A stretch of 9,903 bases of DNA, taken from NCBI GenBank assembly GCA_031265025.1, contig JAISDF010000203.1, positions 1 to 9,903 of the forward strand. The letters are read 5' to 3'. Shown here piece by piece: positions 1-5,316 of this stretch. A model generated the notes under the pieces. That model saw nothing but the letters and a program-made list of their open reading frames with translations, searched no databases and was not told the DNA's origin. Numbering within the stretch: position 1 is the stretch's first letter; each line of letters opens with the position of its first letter. The position numbers and the translations under genes are program-made. Origin of the DNA: Spirochaetaceae bacterium (GTDB taxonomy: Bacteria; Spirochaetota; Spirochaetia; Treponematales; Breznakiellaceae).

Positions 1-117
1 AAGGATGACAATGAGACTGCCGATCAGCGACACCGGCATAATGTGCCAGCCCTTGTATGCGGCAAAGATGATAAACGCCAAGCTGATAAGTAGTCCGATA
101 ATACCTAATGCAGACAT
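1..117 (-). CDS. GntP-like permease, N-terminal fragment (gene continues past the left edge)
   Basis: The first 39 codons are visible, and the rest lies outside the window. The start is ATG at 117 with a strong ribosome site (AAGGAGG, about six bases upstream on the minus strand). The peptide begins MSALGIIGLLISLAFIIFAA, then a short polar turn (YKGW), then a second hydrophobic run (VSLIGSLIVIL). This hydrophobic opening with a K/R-G-W/x turn is what I know from the GntP family of gluconate and organic-acid proton symporters in the cytoplasmic membrane. The substrate cannot be read from so short a piece. A candidate leader ORF overlaps the start, and the AT-rich region upstream carries repeats that could be operators, which would fit a substrate-induced transporter. 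It could instead belong to another ion-transporter family such as CitMHS. The gene is near certain and the family is moderately sure. Confidence 0.6.
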   Translation of the reverse strand, partial: MSALGIIGLLISLAFIIFAAYKGWHIMPVSLIGSLIVIL

Positions 118-185
118 AAATTTTCCTCCTTTCTTATACCCTGAGTCTCAAATTCCGCAAAAATATCAGACCTATTTTCTTTCAT
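105..185 (-). CDS. Possible 26-codon leader ORF overlapping the permease start
   Basis: ATG at 185 opens a 26-codon frame (MKENRSDIFAEFETQGIRKE...) ending in TAG at 105-107, 13 bases inside the permease gene. An AGGAGG ribosome site lies at 196-201, ten bases before this ATG. A second ATG at 189 is better spaced (six bases) but reads only five codons (MYERK). The permease's own ribosome site lies inside the small ORF, so ribosomes finishing the leader would arrive at the permease start, a common layout for translational coupling. I recognise no family. The strong ribosome site is the main support. The peptide could equally be an accident within a 5' untranslated region. Confidence 0.28.
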   Translation of the reverse strand: MKENRSDIFAEFETQGIRKEENLCLH

Positions 186-252
186 ACATGTAATACCTCC
201 TGAGCAAGCTCGAGATTTGTATTTTTTGCCGTATACAGGGCTGGTTCCGTGG

Positions 253-265
253 TGATTCCACTATA
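253..265. repeat. Direct repeat copy 1 (TGATTCCACTATA)
   Basis: This 13-base element recurs at 373-385 with one mismatch (TGATTCCACAATA), exactly 120 bases away and in the same orientation. This copy overlaps the candidate -10 hexamer of the permease promoter (260-265). Placement at promoter-like hexamers suggests a regulator binding site. Confidence 0.35.
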
Positions 266-289
266 CAGATGTGTATGGGATGGGGGTAA
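260..289 (-). promoter_or_regulatory. Candidate promoter for the permease
   Basis: On the minus strand, TTACCC (284-289) and TATAGT (260-265) are separated by 18 bases. This would start transcription near 253 and give a leader of roughly 135 bases before the permease. The -35 matches only three of six consensus bases. Two competing -10 candidates lie upstream: an extended -10 (TG-T-TATAAC, hexamer 293-298) and TATACT (364-369), the latter with a weak TTGTAA 19 bases away. Which one works cannot be decided from sequence. Confidence 0.3.
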
Positions 290-312
290 TTCGTTATAAC
301 ACAAAGAATTAC
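286..312. promoter_or_regulatory. Inverted repeat, candidate operator
   Basis: GTAATTC (286-292) and GAATTAC (306-312) form perfect seven-base inverted arms whose starts are 20 bases apart, close to two helical turns. The eight-base palindrome GTTATAAC (293-300) sits between them. The left arm overlaps the candidate -35 of the permease promoter. The geometry suits a dimeric repressor or activator. AT-rich DNA produces such repeats by chance fairly easily, so this is only a candidate. Confidence 0.35.
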
Positions 313-372
313 GCAATATCATTCCGAACAATACTCCCGAATATCCTCTATAAGAAATCGTATAGTATATCC

Positions 373-385
373 TGATTCCACAATA
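373..385. repeat. Direct repeat copy 2 (TGATTCCACAATA)
   Basis: Partner of the element at 253-265, with 12 of 13 bases identical. It lies immediately upstream, on the minus strand, of the promoter-like TATACT hexamer at 364-369. Both copies therefore touch a candidate promoter for the leftward permease transcript. Confidence 0.35.
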
Positions 386-432
386 TACTTACAAATCTTA
401 GGTACTAGCATATCACAGATAGGAAGAAATGT

Positions 433-455
433 AAATATTTTTTGAAATATTTTTT
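433..455. repeat. Two-unit tandem AT repeat (AAATATTTTTT)
   Basis: AAATATTTTTT occurs at 433-443 and again at 445-455, a 12-base period. It is followed by TATATTTTGTAAAAAAA. The A/T tracts repeat close to the helical pitch, so the segment may be bent or act as an AT-rich upstream element. It may also be simple low-complexity DNA. Confidence 0.4.
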
Positions 456-579
456 ATATTTTGTAAAAAAACGCTTGTGGTTCTTGTCGTATGTAATGCG
501 TCAAAAGAAAATCCAGCCAAACGAGTATAGCCAATGGTTCTTCGTACGACATCATCATGCTTACAGTGGTCCGGGATTT

Positions 580-603
580 GCCCGGAGAATCCTTTCCCCG
601 GGC
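580..603. terminator. GC-rich hairpin without a T-run, possible transcript end of the phosphatase unit
   Basis: The arms GCCCGGAGA (580-588) and TCCCCGGGC (595-603) can form a nine-base stem with one G-U wobble and a six-base loop. The hairpin lies just past the end of the TPR-like remnant on the minus strand. No T-run follows on that strand (AAATCCCGG instead), so it is not a textbook intrinsic terminator. It may stabilise the 3' end of the phosphatase transcript or be incidental. Confidence 0.3.
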
Positions 604-605
604 TT

Positions 606-755
606 TCATGCGCCGGTCCTGGCGTATATGTCGCCTATGGTCAGTCCGTGCCGAGGCCGCGGCTGTTTTCCGCGCGGTGGTCGTAGCCCAGGGCTTCCCT
701 GAGGGCCGCCTGGGCTTCGGTGTAATATCCGGCCACCGGGTGTATTGAGCATCAT
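606..755 (-). pseudogene. Frameshifted remnant of a TPR-like protein
   Basis: ATG at 755 overlaps the phosphatase stop (ATGA arrangement), as a coupled second gene would. The ATG frame soon stops looking like protein. From 742 the neighbouring frame reads well (HPVAGYYTEAQAALREALGY, then DHRAENSRGLGTD) with the GC-rich third positions typical of this genome, and it stops at TGA 641-643. The ATG frame then becomes protein-like again (LTIGDIYARTGA) and stops at 606-608. Joined, the pieces resemble a tetratricopeptide-repeat helix pair (ALG-YD-R-AENSRGL-TDL-TIGDIYARTG). Two compensating frameshifts in about 50 codons indicate decay of a former gene. Alternatively the protein-like frame is a coincidence. 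It is also in frame with the phosphatase beyond its TGA, so a former C-terminal fusion is possible. Confidence 0.4.
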
Positions 756-1543
756 GTGCCTGTGACGCATATTTCCCCAACCGTGATGTCATCCCTTGGC
801 GCGACCTTTCCGCACCAGCGCCGTATTTCGGCTGCTATGGCGGCGTCAAAGTCTGCCTCGCGGTGTAATGCTTTAAGCAGGCCAAGGCAGCGGTCCATGC
901 CGTAGGAAACGCCCCGGGGGTTTTTCATGTCAATGAGGCCGTCTGAAAAAAGCGCGGCGCGGAGCTTCTTTTTGAGGGGCATGACAAAGCCTTTTTTCGC
1001 GCCGGGGTTTTCTTCTATGCCCAGAGGGGGGTACGAAGCCGGAACCGCGAGGAGGCTGTCCGTTCCCGTAAAGACGTATACGGGCGGAAAGCCGAAGTTA
1101 TGTATTTCGAGGCGCTGGTTTTTGAAATCCGCGTACACCAGGGCAGCGGCGACGAAAATTTCTTCAGGGCAGAGGGCCCGGACAAGGGCGTTAAGACCGC
1201 TGTTGACGGCGCCGGCCCTGGCCTTCACCTTGAAGAACTTTACGGTTTCAAAGAACGCGGCCAGCTCCGAGGCGACCAGGGCTGCCGAGATATTTTTTCC
1301 CGCGACATCAAAACAACCGGCAAGGCAGAGGTCTTCCTTTATAAACTGGAGGCGGTAAAAGTCCCCGCCAAGCTCGTTGGCCATGCGGTTATAAAAACGC
1401 GCGCTGATACGCCTGTCGTCAGGGGCGTCCCGCGCCATGGCATGACGCTGAATAGCGCCGCCCCGTATGAGTTCAGGGCGAATTTTCCCTTCAAAATCGG
1501 CGGGCGGGACGATTTTAACGGTCCGGGACGGCTTTTTTCCCAC
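752..1543 (-). CDS. PP2C/SpoIIE-type serine/threonine phosphatase
   Basis: Predicted metal-dependent protein phosphatase of the SpoIIE/RsbU class. These usually dephosphorylate a phosphoserine regulator such as a STAS anti-sigma antagonist in the cytoplasm. In the 263-residue reading the family signatures appear in order: GGDFYR (59-64), FDVAGKNISAAL (78-89, the D-x-x-G metal motif), FSDGLID (199-205) and PRDDITVGEI (249-258, the final metal-binding aspartates). The catalytic domain is complete. No transmembrane, PAS, GAF or HAMP module precedes it, and no STAS or anti-sigma kinase gene is nearby, so the partner is unknown. The GTG start at 1543 has no good ribosome site. The frame stays open and protein-like upstream to a TAA near 1650 without ATG, GTG or TTG, so the true N-terminus is uncertain. 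The gene is transcribed away from the plus-strand operon. Confidence 0.85.
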   Translation of the reverse strand: MGKKPSRTVKIVPPADFEGKIRPELIRGGAIQRHAMARDAPDDRRISARFYNRMANELGGDFYRLQFIKEDLCLAGCFDVAGKNISAALVASELAAFFETVKFFKVKARAGAVNSGLNALVRALCPEEIFVAAALVYADFKNQRLEIHNFGFPPVYVFTGTDSLLAVPASYPPLGIEENPGAKKGFVMPLKKKLRAALFSDGLIDMKNPRGVSYGMDRCLGLLKALHREADFDAAIAAEIRRWCGKVAPRDDITVGEICVTGT

Positions 1544-1627
1544 ATTTATGACTATATCCCATTCCGCGCCGCCTGAAAATGTCCCGGATTCCCAAAATTG
1601 AAGTTTTGAAGCAGCTTCCGTTAAAAA

Positions 1628-1656
1628 ATTGTTTTTTTCGCGGTTTTATGGTACAA
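1628..1656 (-). promoter_or_regulatory. Weak divergent promoter candidate for the phosphatase
   Basis: On the minus strand TTGTAC (1651-1656) and AACAAT (1628-1633) lie 17 bases apart. They would start a transcript near 1621, about 80 bases before the GTG at 1543. Their hexamers almost coincide with those of the plus-strand promoter (minus -35 on plus -10 and the reverse), so the two polymerases could not bind together. Consensus matches are poor (three and four of six), so confidence is low. Confidence 0.22.
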
Positions 1657-1657
1657 T
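1629..1657 (+). promoter_or_regulatory. Sigma70-type promoter of the plus-strand operon
   Basis: TTGTTT (1629-1634) and TACAAT (1652-1657) are separated by the ideal 17 bases. Expected initiation is about 1664-1665, directly at the GTG proposed as the first codon of the M20-like gene. The matches to consensus (TTGACA/TATAAT) are four and five of six bases. This is the only good promoter I see ahead of the six-gene run. Confidence 0.6.
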
Positions 1658-1664
1658 AAACGGA

Positions 1665-2888
1665 GTGAATATTATATCAGAGCTTAGAAAGGTAATAGGG
1701 CTGGGTTTCAACACCCTTTCGGGCAAGGCGTCCCGGATACGTCAGGGCAGGCGCTCGCCCCTGTCTCCTCTGGCGGACCGCATGCTTTCTGACGCCCTCA
1801 GGCTTGCTGAAATCCCGTCTCCTACCCGCAGGGAGGAACCCAGGGCGGCTTTTATTCTTGAACGCTTAAACGTCCTGGGTCTTGCTTCCCATGTGGATGA
1901 GCAGGGCAATATACTTTCCCGGCTCCGTTCCCCTGAAACGGGTGACGGGCCGCCCCTGCTTCTCTTTACCAACCTTGGTTCTTCCCGCTGGCATTCGCTG
2001 GAAAGCATCTCCGACGTGGACGCCGTTTTTGCCGCCGGAGCGGGGCTTGCCGACGTGCTCGGCGCCGTCGCCCTCTTGTCCCTTGCCGAGGGGATAGTCT
2101 CGGGGCGTCTTTCCGCCGGCCGGGATATACTGCTGCTTTTTCTTGCCCGGTCCCTTGACGATCCTGAGGGTGATGTGTTCGGGACTATTGCTGACGATCC
2201 TGTGTACCGGCCCTGTGCCGCCCTGGGTCTCAGGGGCTTTACCCTTGGCCGCCTGGCGGATAATCTTGAAGGCGCCTATCGTATACGGGTGCATGTGGAG
2301 CAGGGCAGCGAGGAAGCCGGATGGGACGCGCCGGACCAGGTGGTCGATACGGTGATAGGCATAGCGAAAAACCTGTCGGGCATTACCTGGGATTCGGAAC
2401 GGACGACCCACTGTCATATACGCAGGGTGGAAACCGGCGATGGTTTCGGGAGGTTTCCGTCAGAAGGGCTCATAGAACTGGAACTGGAATCCTCGGACGC
2501 CACTTTTCTTGAGATGGCCATGAAGACCGCCACAGCCACGGCGAATTCGGCCCAGGTCCAGGGGGTAAAGGTAACGGTGGAAATAGTGTCCTTTGTTCCG
2601 GTCGGCAACAGGGAAGTAGACTCGGCCCTGTCAAAACTTGTGCTTAACCACATGAGGGATCAGCATATAAAAATCAGCCAGTATTTGGGTTCCGATCCTT
2701 CGGCCTATCTTTCGATTCAGGGTATTCCGGCCCTGTCCATCGGCCTTGCCCAGGGAAGGACAGGGCTGCGGCGGGACAGGGTAGAGATAGCTTCAATAGA
2801 AAAGGGAAGGCTTTTGCTGGAGGCTCTTGTCAGGTCCCTTTCCACCGGTCTTTCCTTTGGGGCCTCCGGTGAGGGAGGCGCGGCATGA
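1665..2888 (+). CDS. M20-peptidase-like protein lacking most zinc ligands
   Basis: A 407-residue protein with the layout of M20/PepT-like metallopeptidases. A helical start leads to LAEIPSPTRREEPRA (48-62). A Rossmann-like segment LLLFTNLGSS (98-107) stands where active members carry H-x-D. AAGAGLADVLGAVALL (123-138) keeps the bridging aspartate (D130) of the GxxDxKGG block. An insert like the dimerisation domain follows (about 203-310), then the closing GIPALSIGLAQGRTGLRR (353-370). The H-x-D, the E-E pair (here LDDPEGD, 164-170) and the C-terminal histidine are not recognisable, so hydrolysis is doubtful. It may bind a ligand or play a structural role. No signal peptide is seen. I chose GTG 1665, 12 codons inside the longest frame (TTG 1629), because the promoter occupies 1629-1657. 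No ribosome site precedes GTG, so the mRNA may be leaderless; ATG 1782 is the next alternative. It overlaps gpgS by four bases. Confidence 0.7.
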   Translation: MNIISELRKVIGLGFNTLSGKASRIRQGRRSPLSPLADRMLSDALRLAEIPSPTRREEPRAAFILERLNVLGLASHVDEQGNILSRLRSPETGDGPPLLLFTNLGSSRWHSLESISDVDAVFAAGAGLADVLGAVALLSLAEGIVSGRLSAGRDILLLFLARSLDDPEGDVFGTIADDPVYRPCAALGLRGFTLGRLADNLEGAYRIRVHVEQGSEEAGWDAPDQVVDTVIGIAKNLSGITWDSERTTHCHIRRVETGDGFGRFPSEGLIELELESSDATFLEMAMKTATATANSAQVQGVKVTVEIVSFVPVGNREVDSALSKLVLNHMRDQHIKISQYLGSDPSAYLSIQGIPALSIGLAQGRTGLRRDRVEIASIEKGRLLLEALVRSLSTGLSFGASGEGGAA

Positions 2889-3877
2889 ACGCCGGAGACA
2901 GTCTTCTTGAGCGCACCTGGCATCATTCACGCTTTCAGGATATACGCCGCCTTGTGGGCCTCAAGGAAGAAAAAAACCTTAAAATATCCCTGGCCTTTCC
3001 CACCCTTAACGAGGAAAGCACCATAGGCAAGGAAATCCTCGTTATACGCACAGAACTTATGGACCGCTATCCGCTTCTTGACGAGATCGCCGTCATAGAT
3101 TCTTCTTCCAAAGACAATACCAGGAAGGTCGCCGAACGTTTCGGCGCGAAGGTCTTTACCTCAAAGACCATACTGCCGAAATACGGGACCTATAAGGGCA
3201 AGGGCGAGAATCTCTGGAAGAGCCTTTACGCCCTTGAAGGCGACATCATTGTCTGGGTGGACGCCGATATTTCCAACATCGCCCCCAAATTTGTATACGG
3301 CCTCCTCGGTCCCCTCCTTGAGTATGACAAGGTTTCCTATGTAAAGGCTTTCTACGAAAGGCCCATACGCTCGTCAGGCGCCATTGTGCCGTCAGGAGGG
3401 GGGAGGGTAACGGAGATACTGGTGAGGCCCCTCTTCTCCCTCTTTTATCCTGAACTGGCCCGGCTGGTACAGCCCCTTTCAGGCGAATACGCCGGACGCC
3501 GTGAACTTTTGGAGCGGCTTCCCTTTTCGGTAGGCTACGGTGTCGAACTGGGCAATTTGCTTGACATACTGCGGCTCGAAGGCATAGAGGCCCTGGCCCA
3601 GGTTGACCTTGATATGCGCATACACCGGAACCAGACTATCGCCGCCCTGAGCAAAATGGCCTACGGCATACTCAATACCTTTTTGTCCAGGGGGAAAAAG
3701 TACGGCATGGTGGAACTGCTCAAGGCCCTTGAGACGGTCCACATAGCCCTTGAACAGAAGAACGGATCCCATACCGTGGTCCGTACCGCCATACCGTCCG
3801 AGGAAAGGCCGCCCATGATTGAGGTCCCCGAGTACAGGGCAAAATTTCACAAGGCAGAGCCGGTTTCAGAACCCTGA
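2885..3877 (+). CDS. gpgS: Glucosyl-3-phosphoglycerate synthase (GT81 family)
   Basis: Transfers glucose from a nucleotide sugar (UDP- or ADP-glucose in known enzymes) to 3-phosphoglycerate. This is the first step to glucosylglycerate, a compatible solute and in mycobacteria a precursor of methylglucose polysaccharides. At 330 residues it matches the usual length and the whole family pattern: RTWHHSRF (10-17), AFPTLNEEST (38-46), DEIAVIDSSSKDNT (66-79), KGKGENLWKSL (104-114), the metal/nucleotide DAD motif (126-128), PSGGGRVTEILVRPL (169-183), QPLSGEYAGRRELL (196-209), GYGVELG (217-223) and RIHRN (245-249, metal-site histidine). ATG 2885 overlaps the preceding stop (ATGA) and has GGGAGG upstream. 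The phosphatase GpgP needed for the next step is not in the window. A mannosyl-3-phosphoglycerate synthase is a less likely alternative. Confidence 0.88.
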   Translation: MNAGDSLLERTWHHSRFQDIRRLVGLKEEKNLKISLAFPTLNEESTIGKEILVIRTELMDRYPLLDEIAVIDSSSKDNTRKVAERFGAKVFTSKTILPKYGTYKGKGENLWKSLYALEGDIIVWVDADISNIAPKFVYGLLGPLLEYDKVSYVKAFYERPIRSSGAIVPSGGGRVTEILVRPLFSLFYPELARLVQPLSGEYAGRRELLERLPFSVGYGVELGNLLDILRLEGIEALAQVDLDMRIHRNQTIAALSKMAYGILNTFLSRGKKYGMVELLKALETVHIALEQKNGSHTVVRTAIPSEERPPMIEVPEYRAKFHKAEPVSEP

Positions 3878-3884
3878 GGAATAT

Positions 3885-4517
3885 ATGGAAACAAAGGCCT
3901 TCACGTTTCTTGAATTGTTCCGCCTGGGCGGGATTTTTATGTGGCCCCTGCTCTTTTTTTCCGTTGCCACGGTTGCCATAGTCTGCGAGCGCGCCGCGTA
4001 CCTCCTGTACCACAATCTCCGCATGGATGATCTGGAAGAAAAACTCAAGATTTATATTGAAGAAGGAAGCCTGGGCGAGGCCGAAGCCTGGCTTTCGGGG
4101 CTTTCAGGCCGCCGCATGGGCGCCCGCGTGCTCCTTGTCATGGTCAGGCGCGCGTCCCTTTCCGCTGACCTTATGGAAAAGGCTGTCGAGGCCGAAGCCC
4201 TTGGCTGCGTCAATTCCCTTGAGAACGGCTTTAATTTCCTTACGGCCCTTGGTTCCCTTTCCCCCCTTACAGGCTTTCTGGGAACCGTGTCGGGCATGAT
4301 AGCGGCCTTTAAGTCCATTGCCGAGGCGTCGGAGGTCAATGCGCGGATTGTGGCCAACGGCATTTACGAAGCCCTTATTACCACGGTCTTTGGCCTGGTG
4401 ATAGCCATAACGGCCATGGTCTTCCATTCTGTATTTTCCCATGTGGTTGACAGATTCGCCGCCGAGACGGAAAAGACCTGTTCCAATCTGATTATTGATC
4501 TGGCTCTCAGGTCATGA
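3885..4517 (+). CDS. exbB: ExbB/TolQ/MotA-family proton channel subunit
   Basis: Inner-membrane channel subunit that, with ExbD, converts proton-motive force into movement of TonB. The 210 residues give three membrane spans (about 15-36, 118-141 and 162-185) around a cytoplasmic loop, the ExbB topology. Signature segments are ALGSLSPLTGFLGTVSGMI (121-139) and GIYEALITTVFGLVIAI (159-175), with the conserved threonines T133 and T166/T167 that line the proton path. The usual proline after GL-x-x-AI is a threonine here. I place the start at ATG 3885, 22 codons inside a longer frame, because GAGGA lies at 3876-3880 on the gpgS stop and the N-terminus METKAFTFLELFRLGGIFMW is typical. The downstream ExbD and TonB genes favour ExbB over TolQ or MotA. 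Confidence 0.9.
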   Translation: METKAFTFLELFRLGGIFMWPLLFFSVATVAIVCERAAYLLYHNLRMDDLEEKLKIYIEEGSLGEAEAWLSGLSGRRMGARVLLVMVRRASLSADLMEKAVEAEALGCVNSLENGFNFLTALGSLSPLTGFLGTVSGMIAAFKSIAEASEVNARIVANGIYEALITTVFGLVIAITAMVFHSVFSHVVDRFAAETEKTCSNLIIDLALRS

Positions 4518-4918
4518 ACCTGCGGCGGCCGAAAAGGGCGGGCGCGGGGGAAAACGCCGCTTTCAGCGACCTGGCCTTTCTGCTCATCATTTATTTTCTT
4601 GTTATCGCCGGTTTTACCGTCAACAGGGGTTTTCCGCTGGACCTCTCGTCAAGGGACCCGGTAAGCCCTGTACCGCAAGACGAAGTCCTCCGTTTCCGCC
4701 TTGACAGGGAAGGGCGGCTTTTTCTGGACGGCCTCGAAAGGAACCGGAGGGAGGCTGAAAGCATCATCGCCGCTTCCGTTGCTTCCCGCCCCGGCCTTGT
4801 TCTGGTTCTGGACGTCGATCCCCTTGCCCCCTGGCAGGAAGTGGTCTCCTTTGTGGAGCTTGCCCGGAGGCTTGAGGTCCAGTCTTTCTCCTTTGCCGGG
4901 GGGAGGGCCTCACCGTGA
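4514..4918 (+). CDS. exbD: ExbD/TolR-family protein, first copy
   Basis: Single-span partner of ExbB. A basic N-terminus (NLRRPKRAG) leads to one membrane helix (about 18-36, FSDLAFLLIIYFLVIAGF) with the essential aspartate at D19, corresponding to D25 of E. coli ExbD, then a periplasmic domain ending in VVSFVELARRLEVQSFSF. It has 134 residues, normal for the family. The ATG overlaps the exbB stop (ATGA) and its own ribosome site is weak, so translation is probably coupled. Only about 30% of residues obviously match the second copy, so this is not a recent duplication. Confidence 0.85.
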   Translation: MNLRRPKRAGAGENAAFSDLAFLLIIYFLVIAGFTVNRGFPLDLSSRDPVSPVPQDEVLRFRLDREGRLFLDGLERNRREAESIIAASVASRPGLVLVLDVDPLAPWQEVVSFVELARRLEVQSFSFAGGRASP

Positions 4919-5313
4919 AATTAAGACGGCCCAGGCGGGCTTTTTTTATCCCGTTAAACGCCATGTCCGACGTGGCTTTTCTGCTTCTTATATTTATCAT
5001 GCTGGTATCCCTGATGAATTACCGGAGGAAACCGGGGATTGAGTACCCTGAGGCGGAGACGGCCGCGCGGGTAAACGGCGGGCGGAACTTTGAGATATGG
5101 ATAGAAAGGACAGGCGCGTCCAGTCTCAACGGAGTTCCCGCGTCCCTTGGGGACATAGAGCTTGCCCTGGCCGGGCTTTACGTTACCGCCCCGGGGACCA
5201 TGGTTCATATCATAGCGGACAGGAATACGCCCTTTACGCATGTCCAGGGTGTAATCGCCGTGCTGCAGCGCCTCCAGTACCGGGCGGTGAGCTTTGTGGT
5301 AAAGGACGGCTAG
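4915..5313 (+). CDS. exbD: ExbD/TolR-family protein, second copy
   Basis: Second ExbD-type protein of 132 residues. A basic start (KLRRPRRAF) is followed by IPLNAMSDVAFLLLIFIML (12-30) with the proton-carrying aspartate at D19, and the periplasmic domain carries HIIADRNTPFTHVQGVIAVL (98-117), a typical ExbD block. The start is GTG 4915, overlapping the previous stop (GTGA), with a strong GGGGGGAGG site eight bases upstream. Two ExbD proteins beside one ExbB recall systems in which ExbD-type heterodimers sit in the ExbB pentamer. That is inference only. Confidence 0.87.
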   Translation: MKLRRPRRAFFIPLNAMSDVAFLLLIFIMLVSLMNYRRKPGIEYPEAETAARVNGGRNFEIWIERTGASSLNGVPASLGDIELALAGLYVTAPGTMVHIIADRNTPFTHVQGVIAVLQRLQYRAVSFVVKDG

Positions 5314-5316
5314 GCC

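Larger units (their letters stand above)
186..605. other. AT-rich region without a convincing gene
   Basis: This stretch separates the permease from the TPR-like remnant. From about 186 to 540 it is visibly much richer in A and T than the rest of the window, and open frames here do not read like proteins. It holds the candidate promoter and operator elements for the permease (253-385), a 12-base tandem AT repeat (433-455) and, further right, a GC-rich hairpin (580-603). No tRNA cloverleaf or known riboswitch was recognised. It may be a long regulatory region or the edge of a horizontally acquired or eroded segment. Confidence 0.5.

Noticed and set aside
202..214. Small palindromes GAGCAAGCTC and CTCGAG next to the leader ribosome site
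   Set aside because: The stem is only four base pairs with a two-base loop, too small to call a riboswitch or attenuator.
442..702. Plus-strand open frame of 86 codons starting with TTG
   Set aside because: It starts in an AT homopolymer region without a ribosome site and is antisense to the better-supported remnant.
454..792. Minus-strand open frame of 112 codons
   Set aside because: It overlaps the 3' end of the phosphatase gene, its first half is an out-of-frame reading of the TPR-like remnant, and its composition (many R, K, S and T with no domain pattern) is not protein-like.
1100..1576. Plus-strand 158-codon frame opposite the phosphatase
   Set aside because: It is a shadow of the phosphatase gene caused by GC-rich codons. 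The phosphatase motifs on the other strand are unambiguous.
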